Assembly (NCBI RefSeq): GCF_000024005.1
Contig: NC_013132.1
Location: forward strand, 2,660,001-2,724,000
Length of the DNA: 64,000 nucleotides
Source: Chitinophaga pinensis DSM 2588
GTDB lineage: Bacteria; Bacteroidota; Bacteroidia; Chitinophagales; Chitinophagaceae
Direction: 5' to 3'
In this document: positions 47,801-56,003 of the stretch, piece after piece
How positions within the stretch are numbered: the stretch's first letter is position 1
How the letters are laid out: the number at the start of each line of letters is the position of its first letter
Notes under the pieces: generated by a model
The model's database searches: none
The model's input: only the letters and a program-made list of their open reading frames with translations
What the model was told of the DNA's origin: nothing
Position numbers and translations under genes: made by a program

Positions 47801-50750
47801 TTATAAATTCAACCTGGAACAATTCTATGTGGATTCCTGGCTGGGTTATATGGATAGAGAGAAGAATGTGCGCTTGGGCAGAACAGATGCTGCTAATACC
47901 TGGATCGTTAACGACAGCAGTACGGTAGACGTGGCAAGAAACATTATTGCTGATACCGCCCTGCAATACCTGGATAAATTCACCGGTCTGAGAGGTAAAC
48001 TGATCTTCGAACCGAATGGTCCTGTTGGTGCAGATACCTCGAATACTGGTACGCGCTTCTGGGTAGCATACGGTCATGACAGAAGTTTCATTACCGATAA
48101 TGATCAGAACCTGGCGCTGCACTTTGTAGCAGGTGCTACAGCAGCACACGTGGTAGTGAAAGTGAATGGTACTGCATGGGGTAAAGACTATACAGTGCCT
48201 GCAAATGGTTCCTTTACTACCGACTTTATACCAAAATCCGGTCTGAGTGATGCCCGTCTCTCTGGTGAAGGTTTATATCCTTTCGGTATCAGTATTGAAA
48301 GTGATGCACCGATCAACGCATATGCACACCAGTACAGCTCGTCTACAGCAGGCGCTACCCTGTTATTACCTGTGGGTACGTACGGTTATGAATACCGTCC
48401 GATGACTGCCCGTCAGTATGCGGATGCAGACGCCTTCTCCTGGTTCTACATCATCGCTGACAACGACAGTTCGGTTGTAGAGATTACGCCTTCGCAACTG
48501 ACAGCAGGCGGACATGCAGCAGGTGTGCCATTCCAGGTAACGCTGAACAGAGGTGAAGTGTACCAGGTATTAGGTGCATCGAAAGACCTGAATGAGGGAT
48601 ATGACCTCTCCGGTAGTATCGTTCGTTCAATACAGAACGAGAAAGGTAAATGTTACCCGGTAGCCGTATTCTCCGGTAACAGCTTCAGCTCCTTTGGTTG
48701 CGGTGGTTCCGGTGGACCAGTTGGTGCAGATGGTGATAACATCGTACAACAGAACCTGCCGGTACAGTCTTGGGGTAAAACATTCATGTCTGCTCCATCT
48801 TCCGGTATGACAGATCCGGTTCGTCTGATGAATAACATTTATCGCGTACTGGTGAAAGATCCTGCTACGATTGTGAAGAGAAACAATGCACAACTGCCAC
48901 TGAGTACCTTGATAAATAACAGCTACTATGAGTTTGAAAGTAAAGTAGCAGAGTATATCGTCGCTGACAAACCGGTAACCGTTGCACAATATTTCGCTAA
49001 TGATGGCGCATGTGGCAACGCAGCTGGTGGAGACGTAGAAATGGTCTACCTGACACCGGTTGAACAAGGTGTGAAGAAAGCTACCTTCTATCGTAATGCA
49101 GATGCAGGCGTGAGTGCCAATTTCATTTCCCTGGTGATTCATAAACAGGGTCTGAACTCGCTGCTGATCGATGGTAGCAATACATTCAGCTACACTTTTA
49201 ATCATCAGAACAGAGCTGATTATGTAGTAGTCGTGAAACGCTGGAATGCCACTGAAGGACTGAGCACTGTGAAGAGTGATTCTGCATTCACCGCTATTAC
49301 TTATGGTTTTGGATATAATGTCAGCTATGCTTACAACGTAGCTATGCAGATCAGGAACCTGAACATACAGCCTGCCTTTACAAATACAAATAATCAGACG
49401 ACTGCCAAGAATGCTTACACCTGTGCGAAGACGCCGTTCCGACTGAGTGCTACCCTGCCAATGATCCCATCAACACTGACATGGCAGCTGAGTGAAGTCG
49501 CTAACCTGGCGCCGGCAACAGATATCGTTACCAACAATCCGGTAGCTGCCGATACGCTGGTGATAGATGGTGTGACATACTACCAGTTCCAACTGACGAC
49601 AGATTATTCTTTCTCTGCTCCGGGTGATTATGTAATTCCTGTGAAAGTGACTGACCCGGCTATCGAAAGCTGTGACAATAGTATCACTACTTATCTGAAA
49701 GTGAAAGTAATGGCTGCTCCGCATGTAGACTTCGCCATCAGCTACAACGGCTGTATCAGCGATATCGCGGTACTGAACGGGACAGCAACAACAGAAAACA
49801 ATGCAGCGATCAGCAAGTGGAAATGGATGTTTGGCGATGGTACGACTGCTGAAACACGCAATGTGACCAAACAATATCCTGCTGCGGGTGAATACACAGA
49901 TACCCTGCGGGTGATCACGAAAGATGGTTGTGTGGGAGATACCGTGAAGAAGATCGTTGTAAACGAGCCAGGTGCAGCTGCACTGACGTCGGATACATTG
50001 ATTGTATGTGCGCATACGGATGCCACATTCACCGTGCAGAATCCGGATGCCAATGCTACCTACAGCTGGTATAATTCAGCCACCGGTGGTGCATTGATCA
50101 TAACAGGTACGAGCCTGGAAATCAAAGATGCGGTAAGTCCGGCGGTATACTACGTAGAAACTACCAAGGGCGGTTGTGCCGGTGTGGCACGTACACCAGC
50201 TACATTACTGGTGAAACCACAGCTGGCGGTGCCGGTACTGAAAGTAGATTCCATCGGTGTAGACCAGATCCGCTTCACCTGGAATGAAATCGCAGGTGCG
50301 GAAGGTTACCTGGTATCTACAGATAATGGTGCAACCTGGACGGCGCCATCTTCCGGTAGTGAAGGACTGGAACATGTAGTAAAAGGTCTGAAACCACAAC
50401 AGTCAGTTACCCTGATGGTGAAAGCTACTGGTTGTGAGGACAAGGTGTCACAGGCTGTTACAGGTAAGACATTACCAGACGGCGTATACATTCCATCAGG
50501 CTTCTCGCCAAATGGTGACGGTCTGAATGATACATGGCAGGTATATGGCGCTGTAGTAAGAGAAATTCATTTCATGGTGTTCAACCAGTGGGGTGAGAAA
50601 ATATTCGAATCCAATAATCAGAACCTGGGATGGGATGGAAGTTACAGAGGTAAGGCGCAGCCTTCCGGTGTATACATCTACATCTGTAAACTGAAATTGG
50701 CTGATGGTACCAGCATCGAAAGAAAAGGTACGCTCAACCTCTTGAGGTAA
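41808..50750 (+). CDS. Giant surface protein (2980 aa): three beta-helix units, IgGFc-binding-like module, PKD, CHU_C sorting domain
   Basis: Signal peptide 1-29, then an N-terminal beta domain (about 30-217). Three consecutive units of about 560 residues begin with an Ig-like domain (about 218, 785 and 1345; each with a TYQWQ-type strand), followed by a right-handed parallel beta-helix with many short polar turns (N-N, T-I-T). The beta-helix parts start near 316, 884 and 1445 with related sequences (NFISFNAAYDFIKCGIDS, NFTSFNDAKQAMMCGIAG, NFPSFVAAVAAMECGIAG). Residues about 2078-2520 form a module like the IgGFc-binding N-terminal domain (RFWVAYGHDRS), followed by a PKD domain (KWKWMFGDGTT), a fibronectin-like part and CHU_C (about 2895-2980; FSPNGDGLNDTW). 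It is a likely T9SS type B adhesin or surface glycan-binding or -acting protein. No catalytic residues can be assigned. Confidence 0.88.
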   Translation: MKNQPVSVLYKASLYLILLLLSGLHTFAQIDISIGSNSGVNGSTGYPCPLQDYYEGSRSQFLYRASELTAAGMQPGYINAVKFTVNSLNSTGIVEDYTIKIGSTTIATLDAASWVPVNTTVFGPVNYQPVVGVNSFNTLPAFFWNGTDNIVVEVCNGGDNFTNNPSVRWTTGLGFNGSHTFRSDNLGNLCGTTNVSNTGTMTTRPDIIFNYTPAAACTGTPQAGTTVSTQTTVCSGQSFSLSLSGNTAATGLTYQWQSSTDNVNWTNITGATTPYLPNKIQTVTTYYRCVVTCSGSGAIANSTAVQVSSPALVHGVFTINKNAPAGNGNFISFNAAYDFIKCGIDSAVVFNVVTGSGPYDEQLIITPVGGASATNTITFNGNGETITNLSPSTAEWAVIKLNGADYFTFNNLKIVPKGTTSSQRGIGVQLLNDADFNTIKNCTITLQATITSSSYVGIALSASATDPVGRGAANCDDNTFSDNTIIGGYYGITLVGSSSVANQRNKVTGNTITESYYRGVYVHGAFNALIKNNKFSRPTRDNVTTYAAVHLQDLSTKVIIDGNRISNPFGGLLTTTSSFYGIFLENVEAISQLENEVTNNLIYNLNGQANRYGIYNSNASNVKIYHNTISMDGTSTSTNNSYKIAGYIQTGGAAGVEFINNIITLTTTSNIAQFGLYYGNAYPNSDVISDKNDIFITPTAANKYTGYYTKNLPTLPEWQAASQQDAGSFAVNPLYQDIATDNYSASNASLNNRGNVVNVAVDINNTARNISAPDLGAYEFTPPPCVTPPTGGTTQLSKQVVCAGTPVLVSLAGNSMGQTQTYQWQTSPTLGGTYTALGTSSEYADTTIIATSTLYYRAALTCGANTSYSTPILLTVNGALAPNTYTIDKTLPTGGLNFTSFNDAKQAMMCGIAGPVIFNVVAGRTTYEEQLILDSIPGASAVNTITFRGNGNTIHYSSDDGAEKAVIKLRKADHITFDSLRIDATGTKTYGWGVQLFNHADSNVITKCEIITKTDGTSGDHAGIVMSTSETDAASSSNNTFSVGNTFSKNKISGGYYGITVMGYTNAGTSNNRIIANEIKDYYSRGIYASYTGFTLITDNILTRPTRTGSDWTLYGISLTSRHNNAKVLRNAVSNGTPSPTTNTVYGISFDNVNADDTKQDTIANNIIYNMNVDGSRRGLSLTWSTNIIALHNTISIDREGSVQTWNTAYGAYIYFCNTSKFINNNITVTSTGSEEKYAIYLNGDADIQNNNYYVKAGGKDNYTGYFNGDRKTLGEWKAATQKDSASTDYDPIYADLPNGNLQPAFYKMDNTGVPQGVATDILGRTRSTTTPDVGAYEISLPLCQTPINAGKAVVAPNNNICMGTPVSLDLIENTTAGRLTYQWQASYSATGPWVYISDTAYVPGFKTELGANNYFRCQLVCSGTDTAWSEVAFVNMNQPLIKGIYTINPAGSGNRNFPSFVAAVAAMECGIAGEVIFDVVPGTYTEQVYMHKIPGASDTSRVTFRSQNGDPASVTLTYAGTAARNYVLRLDSASYITYKNITITATDATNGRAVVFGGNAVKDSLLTSKINVPVATTDNTAVIGVFADDFKGGSIAIVGNTIKNGASGIHISGTSNDDEVRGLLVDSNHVSGVFASGININFVSRPVVSRNIVDIKSPMTASGYGIVLSSGDSAYKVINNTLTISNLSTSIWGIALQDCKGSAAATGLVEGNKVIAVTGNTGMIWALANQGSSYNTTVNNVVSVKTTGAVAYGLYSNEGNNINYYNNSVYNASTAVGANVTAYISHTSPADGNVKLRNNIFSNEGGGLAAEIALSDYINSDYNTYYTTGTTLISRSGTGDDYDNLTDWIAASDLDISSIVHKPAFASINTLEPELTNPDVWAIHGRGVQISGNDHDINKKSRPVTLTAGVPDMGAYEFLPTAVPTVLLAIPATPAPGITQQFLYGSDTVAKITWDPNTAVPATINLKRYSGVVPPNLAQGTPFMYFYTDVDVTGGGNYKFNLEQFYVDSWLGYMDREKNVRLGRTDAANTWIVNDSSTVDVARNIIADTALQYLDKFTGLRGKLIFEPNGPVGADTSNTGTRFWVAYGHDRSFITDNDQNLALHFVAGATAAHVVVKVNGTAWGKDYTVPANGSFTTDFIPKSGLSDARLSGEGLYPFGISIESDAPINAYAHQYSSSTAGATLLLPVGTYGYEYRPMTARQYADADAFSWFYIIADNDSSVVEITPSQLTAGGHAAGVPFQVTLNRGEVYQVLGASKDLNEGYDLSGSIVRSIQNEKGKCYPVAVFSGNSFSSFGCGGSGGPVGADGDNIVQQNLPVQSWGKTFMSAPSSGMTDPVRLMNNIYRVLVKDPATIVKRNNAQLPLSTLINNSYYEFESKVAEYIVADKPVTVAQYFANDGACGNAAGGDVEMVYLTPVEQGVKKATFYRNADAGVSANFISLVIHKQGLNSLLIDGSNTFSYTFNHQNRADYVVVVKRWNATEGLSTVKSDSAFTAITYGFGYNVSYAYNVAMQIRNLNIQPAFTNTNNQTTAKNAYTCAKTPFRLSATLPMIPSTLTWQLSEVANLAPATDIVTNNPVAADTLVIDGVTYYQFQLTTDYSFSAPGDYVIPVKVTDPAIESCDNSITTYLKVKVMAAPHVDFAISYNGCISDIAVLNGTATTENNAAISKWKWMFGDGTTAETRNVTKQYPAAGEYTDTLRVITKDGCVGDTVKKIVVNEPGAAALTSDTLIVCAHTDATFTVQNPDANATYSWYNSATGGALIITGTSLEIKDAVSPAVYYVETTKGGCAGVARTPATLLVKPQLAVPVLKVDSIGVDQIRFTWNEIAGAEGYLVSTDNGATWTAPSSGSEGLEHVVKGLKPQQSVTLMVKATGCEDKVSQAVTGKTLPDGVYIPSGFSPNGDGLNDTWQVYGAVVREIHFMVFNQWGEKIFESNNQNLGWDGSYRGKAQPSGVYIYICKLKLADGTSIERKGTLNLLR

Positions 50751-50810
50751 TCTAAAAAATGGTTTTATGGAGAAATGGACATTCAGATCAACCCAACTCT
50801 TTGCTTGCTA

Positions 50811-50857
50811 TTGCTCTCCGCCTGCTGGCGGGAGCAACAGCAGCAGGATGTTGCTCC
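50811..50857 (+). promoter_or_regulatory. Overlapping hairpins around the start codon of the second adhesin
   Basis: Two mutually exclusive stems share GGAGCAA. Stem A is TTGCTCTCCGCC (50811-50822) with GGCGGGAGCAA (50827-50837). Stem B is GGAGCAAC (50831-50838) with GTTGCTCC (50850-50857), a perfect 8-bp stem whose 11-nt loop holds the purine-rich AGCAGGA and the first bases of ATG 50848. This arrangement would suit control of translation between the two adhesin genes. The segment is also open in frame from 50767, so it may instead be coding. Confidence 0.4.
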
Positions 50858-53800
50858 GCAGCTGCTCCGCTGCCTTAATAATCCTGTTAACCTGTTTGCA
50901 AACCTATGGTCAGAATTTATCCAACAGAGGAAAGAGCTTCTGGGTAGGATATGGCCATCACCAGTTCATGGAGCCCAACAGAGGTAACTCGCAGGAAATG
51001 GTACTCTATCTGAGTGCAGAAGAACCTGCCAATGTTACCGTCACGATTGATGGCACCACCTGGTCGAGATCTTATTCAATTCCTGCCAATACTGTTATTG
51101 CAACAGACCAGATCCCTAAGACGGGGACCTTTGACGCAAGACTTTATTCTGTACCGCCCACTTTCGGTGGTACCGGTGGGGAAGGTTTATTCCAGCGGAA
51201 AGGTATTCATATCGTCAGCGACGTTCCTATTGTGGCTTATGCACATATTTATGGCAGTGCTTCTTCAGGAGCGACTATGCTGATGCCGGAGGATACCTGG
51301 GGATATTACTATGTTTCACTGAACAGTCAGCAGGACTACGACTTTGACTGTTTCTCCTGGATGTTTGTAGTAGCGAAAGAAAATAATACAGTAGTTGAGA
51401 TCACGCCTTCCGTACCTACCCGTAATGGTAAATTGCCTGGTGTACCATTTACTGTTACCCTGAACAGGGGAGAGATCTATCAGGTAATAGGTGCATCGCT
51501 TGGTGGAAGTGCCGGACATGAAATGACCGGTACGACTGTCAGGTCAATTGCCAATGTCAATGATACCTGTTTCCCTGTAGCGGTGTTCTCTGGCAGTAGC
51601 CGTACAGCTATTGCCTGTGCCGGTAACTTTGGATCCAGTGGGGATAACAATATTCAACAGGTATTTCCTTCGCAGGCATGGGGAAAACGTTATCTCACAG
51701 CGCCGAGTTCTGTTGATAATACGCCTAGTAGTTTTATGACCAACCCTTATAAAGTAGTGGTAAAAGATCCGACTACTGTGGTAAAACGTAACGGTGTACA
51801 ATTAACAGGTTTGCTGAATAACGCTTACTATGAGTATGAAAGTAGTAGTCCGGACCTGATTGAAGCAGATAAACCCATATTGGTAGCACAGTATATGTCG
51901 TCTACCGGCGCCTGTCCTAATACCGGCGGAGATGGTGACCCGGAGATGGTGTACCTGAGTCCTGTGGAGCAATCCATCAAAAGGATAGGGTTCTACAGAA
52001 ATAACCGGGAGAATATTAATGTGAACTACCTCACGATGATCATACCCACCAATGGTCTGAATACACTGACGATTGATGGTGTGGCTAATTCCTGGAATGT
52101 GGCGGTCCCACATCCGAATATACCGGGTTACTCCGTTGTCATTAAAAGATGGAATGCCACACAGGCCCAATGTATAGTGCAGAGTGATTCTGCCTTTACT
52201 GCTGTGACTTATGGTTTGGGGTCGGTGGAAAGTTATGGTTATAACGCAGGTACGCTCATCAATAACCTGAATGTAATCGGGGTTATCCACAATGAACAGG
52301 ATACCTCATCTTATAAAAATGATTTTACCTGTACACAAACGCCGGTTGAATTGTCCGTGCTGTTGGCATACAAGCCTACGGAGATGCACTGGAATATCAG
52401 TAAACTGGGTAATGTCGTAACGCCTAATGTGGATGTGGCACAGGTGAACCCTTTACCGGTAGGAGAAGAACTGGTGAATGGCGTACCTTATTATAAATAC
52501 ACCTTGCCAGGTACTTACCTTTTCAGCACAATAGGTAAATATGAAATTCCGATTGTTAATACACATCCAAGCATTGAGAAATGCGATCATAAAGAAGAAG
52601 TAAAGATTTCTGTAGATGTAAAACGTAAACCTACTGCTTCGTTTACCACCAACTTCACTGGTTGTACAATGGATACGGTGTATTTCAAAGCGGATAGCAG
52701 TGGTAACGGTTATACTATTGACCGTTGGAAATGGACATTCCCGGGTGGTGTACAGGATAGTGGCGCAATCGTACAACGCAGGTTCCCGGTAGGACAGCAG
52801 AATATTCAGCTGAGTGTGATTTCAAAAGAAGGTTGTCTGGCTGATACGGTAATACCTGTTAGCGTAGTCGCCATCCCTGTCGCTGATTTTACGACAGCGC
52901 CGGCTGCTGTGTGTGAAGGAGGAAGTGTGCAGCTGACGGACCAGTCTACTTACGGAGGCACAGCCCCTATCAAAAACTGGTACTGGAATTTTGGGAATGA
53001 TACAATTGCATCACTTGATAGTGCCGCAGTGCAGAAAGCGAATTACAGTAAATATGGCACTTACACAATCGCGCATGTAGTAAAAGTGAGTGAATTGTGT
53101 GTGAGTGATACGGTGAAGAAAACAATAACTGTCAATGCGAATCCTGTTGTAGGATTTACTTATCCGGATACTTGTCTGCTGGCAACCGGAGAAGTACAGT
53201 TTGTCAGCACAACGACTGTGCCTGACGGACAAGCCATCAGCACCTATGCATGGGATTTCGGAGATGCGAACGCTACTCCAGGCAATCCTAATACCGCTGC
53301 TATTGCGGATCCGTTACACAGTTATTCGCGTTTTGGTACTTATACCATTAAATATGCAGTAACCACTGCGCAGGGCTGTAAGAAAGATACCACTGTACAG
53401 GCCACCTTTAATCTGAAACCGGCCCTGACATTTGGTGCGACATTGCCTGCCGTTTGTATTAATGACAAAACAATCATCTCTGTCGCAAAAGCAAACGTAA
53501 CCAATGGCGTGACGGGCACTGGTATCTACAAGGGGAATGGTGTGTCACAGGCGGGTATATTCAATCCGTTGACAGCCGGCGCCGGTACACATACTGTATG
53601 GTATGTATTTACCGCACAGGGAGGTTGTACAGATTCTATTTCTGCCACCATCACAGTGTATCCGAAACCACAGCCGGTGTTTACTGCCAACGGAGATGTG
53701 TGTCTGGGTGAAGCAGTGAGCTTCGCAGATCAGTCTACCATCAGCACCGGAAATATTGTTACCTGGAAATGGAGCTTCGGAGATGGCACTACAGAAAACC

Positions 53801-54936
53801 GCACGGACAATACCACCTTTAATAAGACTTATACAGCGTGGAAAAACTATAATGCAAAACTGGTGACTGTCAGCGATCACGGATGTATCAGTGATACGGC
53901 TACCAGAACAGTTGCTGTACATGCGCTGCCGGTTCCTGATTTCGCATTACCAACGAATATCTGTATGCCGGAAGGTGCTGCACAGTTCAATAACCAGTCT
54001 GCAGTTCCTGATATGTCAACCCTGGCTTATCAATGGGCATTCGGTGATGGCAGTACCGCAACCGATGCGTCTCCTTTACATCATTACCAGGATGCCGGGT
54101 CCTATACCGTCGTACTGACTGCTACATCCGTATATGGTTGCAGGGCTACAAAAGAAAAAGTACTGGCTGACTTCTATACACAACCGATGGCTGATTTTAC
54201 GGTGTCGCCTGATACACTGTGTCAGGGTGCTGATAATATCTTCACAGACAGGAGTGTGGATGCTAATAATAACATCGTGTCATGGGCATGGACCTTTGGT
54301 GACGGTAGCGGTTCTACAGATCGTAATCCTGTAAAACGCTATACAGAACCGGGAGATTATCCTGTACAGCTGGTAGTTGCCAATGGCGCTGGTTGTGTAT
54401 CCGTTCCGTTTACCAGCAATGTAGTGGTATATCTGCAACCAGTTATCGATGCAGGACCGTCGTTCATTGTTGCCCAGGGCAGCCAGGTAAGATTTGCGCC
54501 AACTGTTAACGACTCTTTACTGAACTTCCGCTGGACACCACCTGATGGGCTTTCTGATCCTACTGTACTGAGACCGGTGCTGAACGCAATGGAAGACCAG
54601 GTATACACACTGACAGCGATAGGAGAGGGAGGTTGTATCGCAACAGACGAAACCTCTGTGAAAGTCTTCAAGAAAGTGAGTATCCCCAATGTGTTCTCTC
54701 CGAATGGCGATCAGATCAACGACAGATGGGTACTGACCAATCTGGCTGATTACGCCGAGTGTACAGTAGAGGTCTTCAATCGTTACGGACAACAGGTATA
54801 CTATTCCGAAGGATATAAGACGCCATGGGACGGCACTTACAAAGGCCATTTATTACCGCAGGCCACTTATTACTATGTCATTAAACTAAACAATGGTACA
54901 GCCCCAATGACAGGCTATGTAGTCATCTTACAATAA
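50848..54936 (+). CDS. PKD-repeat surface adhesin with IgGFc-binding-like N-terminal module and CHU_C domain
   Basis: About 1362 residues from ATG 50848, chosen because it starts right at the signal peptide (LRSCSAALIILLTCLQTYGQ); an ATG at 50767 would add 27 residues. Residues about 30-480 form a module closely similar to residues about 2078-2520 of the preceding giant protein (SFWVGYGHHQF, TLNRGEIYQVIGAS, VKDPTTVVKRNGVQL). Six PKD-type repeats follow, seen as WKWTFPGG, WYWNFGND, YAWDFGDA, WKWSFGDG, YQWAFGDG and WAWTFGDG. The last ~85 residues are CHU_C (VFSPNGDQINDRW). It is exported by T9SS type B, probably with one of the two PorP/SprF proteins encoded downstream. The next gene starts 21 bp later. 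Confidence 0.9.
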   Translation: MLLRSCSAALIILLTCLQTYGQNLSNRGKSFWVGYGHHQFMEPNRGNSQEMVLYLSAEEPANVTVTIDGTTWSRSYSIPANTVIATDQIPKTGTFDARLYSVPPTFGGTGGEGLFQRKGIHIVSDVPIVAYAHIYGSASSGATMLMPEDTWGYYYVSLNSQQDYDFDCFSWMFVVAKENNTVVEITPSVPTRNGKLPGVPFTVTLNRGEIYQVIGASLGGSAGHEMTGTTVRSIANVNDTCFPVAVFSGSSRTAIACAGNFGSSGDNNIQQVFPSQAWGKRYLTAPSSVDNTPSSFMTNPYKVVVKDPTTVVKRNGVQLTGLLNNAYYEYESSSPDLIEADKPILVAQYMSSTGACPNTGGDGDPEMVYLSPVEQSIKRIGFYRNNRENINVNYLTMIIPTNGLNTLTIDGVANSWNVAVPHPNIPGYSVVIKRWNATQAQCIVQSDSAFTAVTYGLGSVESYGYNAGTLINNLNVIGVIHNEQDTSSYKNDFTCTQTPVELSVLLAYKPTEMHWNISKLGNVVTPNVDVAQVNPLPVGEELVNGVPYYKYTLPGTYLFSTIGKYEIPIVNTHPSIEKCDHKEEVKISVDVKRKPTASFTTNFTGCTMDTVYFKADSSGNGYTIDRWKWTFPGGVQDSGAIVQRRFPVGQQNIQLSVISKEGCLADTVIPVSVVAIPVADFTTAPAAVCEGGSVQLTDQSTYGGTAPIKNWYWNFGNDTIASLDSAAVQKANYSKYGTYTIAHVVKVSELCVSDTVKKTITVNANPVVGFTYPDTCLLATGEVQFVSTTTVPDGQAISTYAWDFGDANATPGNPNTAAIADPLHSYSRFGTYTIKYAVTTAQGCKKDTTVQATFNLKPALTFGATLPAVCINDKTIISVAKANVTNGVTGTGIYKGNGVSQAGIFNPLTAGAGTHTVWYVFTAQGGCTDSISATITVYPKPQPVFTANGDVCLGEAVSFADQSTISTGNIVTWKWSFGDGTTENRTDNTTFNKTYTAWKNYNAKLVTVSDHGCISDTATRTVAVHALPVPDFALPTNICMPEGAAQFNNQSAVPDMSTLAYQWAFGDGSTATDASPLHHYQDAGSYTVVLTATSVYGCRATKEKVLADFYTQPMADFTVSPDTLCQGADNIFTDRSVDANNNIVSWAWTFGDGSGSTDRNPVKRYTEPGDYPVQLVVANGAGCVSVPFTSNVVVYLQPVIDAGPSFIVAQGSQVRFAPTVNDSLLNFRWTPPDGLSDPTVLRPVLNAMEDQVYTLTAIGEGGCIATDETSVKVFKKVSIPNVFSPNGDQINDRWVLTNLADYAECTVEVFNRYGQQVYYSEGYKTPWDGTYKGHLLPQATYYYVIKLNNGTAPMTGYVVILQ

Positions 54937-54957
54937 CATCTGAAAATATCGACCAAA

Positions 54958-55965
54958 ATGAGAAATATACTATCTATCATCCTGGTATTGCCCTTTCTGA
55001 TCTTCATAGGGAATACAGCAACAGCACAGACAGATCCGCATTTTTCCCAGTACTATGTGTATCCGTCATGGCTTAACCCGGCGCTGACCGGTGCATTTGA
55101 TGGCCAGTACCGCATTAGCGCCATCTATCGTAATCAATGGGGAAACATCAGCGATCCGTTTACAACGTATGGTGTTGCTGCCGATTTCACTACCAACAAA
55201 CAGTTCAATTTCGGTGCGAGTGTACTGAATCAGAAAGCAGGCGATGGTGGTTATAACTACACAACTGCTTACGGAAGCGCTTCCTACACAGGTGTACGCT
55301 TTGGCGCTGAAGGGTATCATCGCGTGGTGTTCGGCTTGCAGTTCGGTATGATCCAGCGTAAGTTTGATGCCTCCAAACTGACTTTCGGCGATCAGTGGAA
55401 TCCTATTACCGGTTACAATCCGGGTACGCCAAGTGCGGATGGTTTCAGCAGAACGTCTTCCACTTCTTTTGATGCAGGAGCAGGCGTGTTGTATTACGAT
55501 GCGGAACCAGGAAAGAAGTATAACATTTTTGGCGGTTTCTCCGTATCGCACCTGACACGTCCGACTGATCAGTTCAGCGTTAGTGGTGATGCACGCTTCC
55601 CTATGCGTTTTACAGGTCACGCAGGTGTGAAACTAGCTGTGACGGATGCCATCAGCGTAACGCCTAACGTTCTGTACCTGAGACAGGGTAATGCAGAAGA
55701 GAAAATGGCGGGTGCTTACGGACAGTTATTTGTAAATCCGATCACAGACGTATTGCTGGGTGTCAACTACAGGTTCAAAGATGCGGTATCCACACACGCC
55801 GGTTTTACTTACAAGAGTTTTACACTGGGTGTAAGTTATGATATCAATACCTCTGAACTGAGCAAGATGGCAAGAGGCTCCAACAGCTTTGAACTGTCGC
55901 TCACCTTCATTGGCAGAAAGCTTTTCAGATCACAGGAAGTGGAGTTTGTTTGTCCGCGTCTCTAA
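54958..55965 (+). CDS. PorP/SprF-family T9SS outer-membrane protein
   Basis: 335 residues with a signal peptide (ILVLPFLIFIGNTATAQ) and the family opening DPHFSQYYVYPSWLNPALTG. Amphipathic beta strands follow to the C terminus (FTLGVSYDINTSEL, then FELSLTFIG). It is likely the export or attachment partner of the adhesins encoded immediately upstream, by analogy with SprB-SprF of Flavobacterium. It differs clearly in sequence from the other two family members in this window, which suggests separate specificity rather than recent duplication. Confidence 0.93.
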   Translation: MRNILSIILVLPFLIFIGNTATAQTDPHFSQYYVYPSWLNPALTGAFDGQYRISAIYRNQWGNISDPFTTYGVAADFTTNKQFNFGASVLNQKAGDGGYNYTTAYGSASYTGVRFGAEGYHRVVFGLQFGMIQRKFDASKLTFGDQWNPITGYNPGTPSADGFSRTSSTSFDAGAGVLYYDAEPGKKYNIFGGFSVSHLTRPTDQFSVSGDARFPMRFTGHAGVKLAVTDAISVTPNVLYLRQGNAEEKMAGAYGQLFVNPITDVLLGVNYRFKDAVSTHAGFTYKSFTLGVSYDINTSELSKMARGSNSFELSLTFIGRKLFRSQEVEFVCPRL

Positions 55966-56003
55966 TATGAACCTCATCCGTCAACACGTATCAAAAGAAG
56001 AAC

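Noticed and set aside
48627..49205. Long antisense open frame (192 codons) within the giant adhesin gene, with many similar ones in other large genes
   Set aside because: Shadow of a repetitive, Thr/Ser/Gly-rich coding sequence; the plus-strand frame is continuous and domain-rich.
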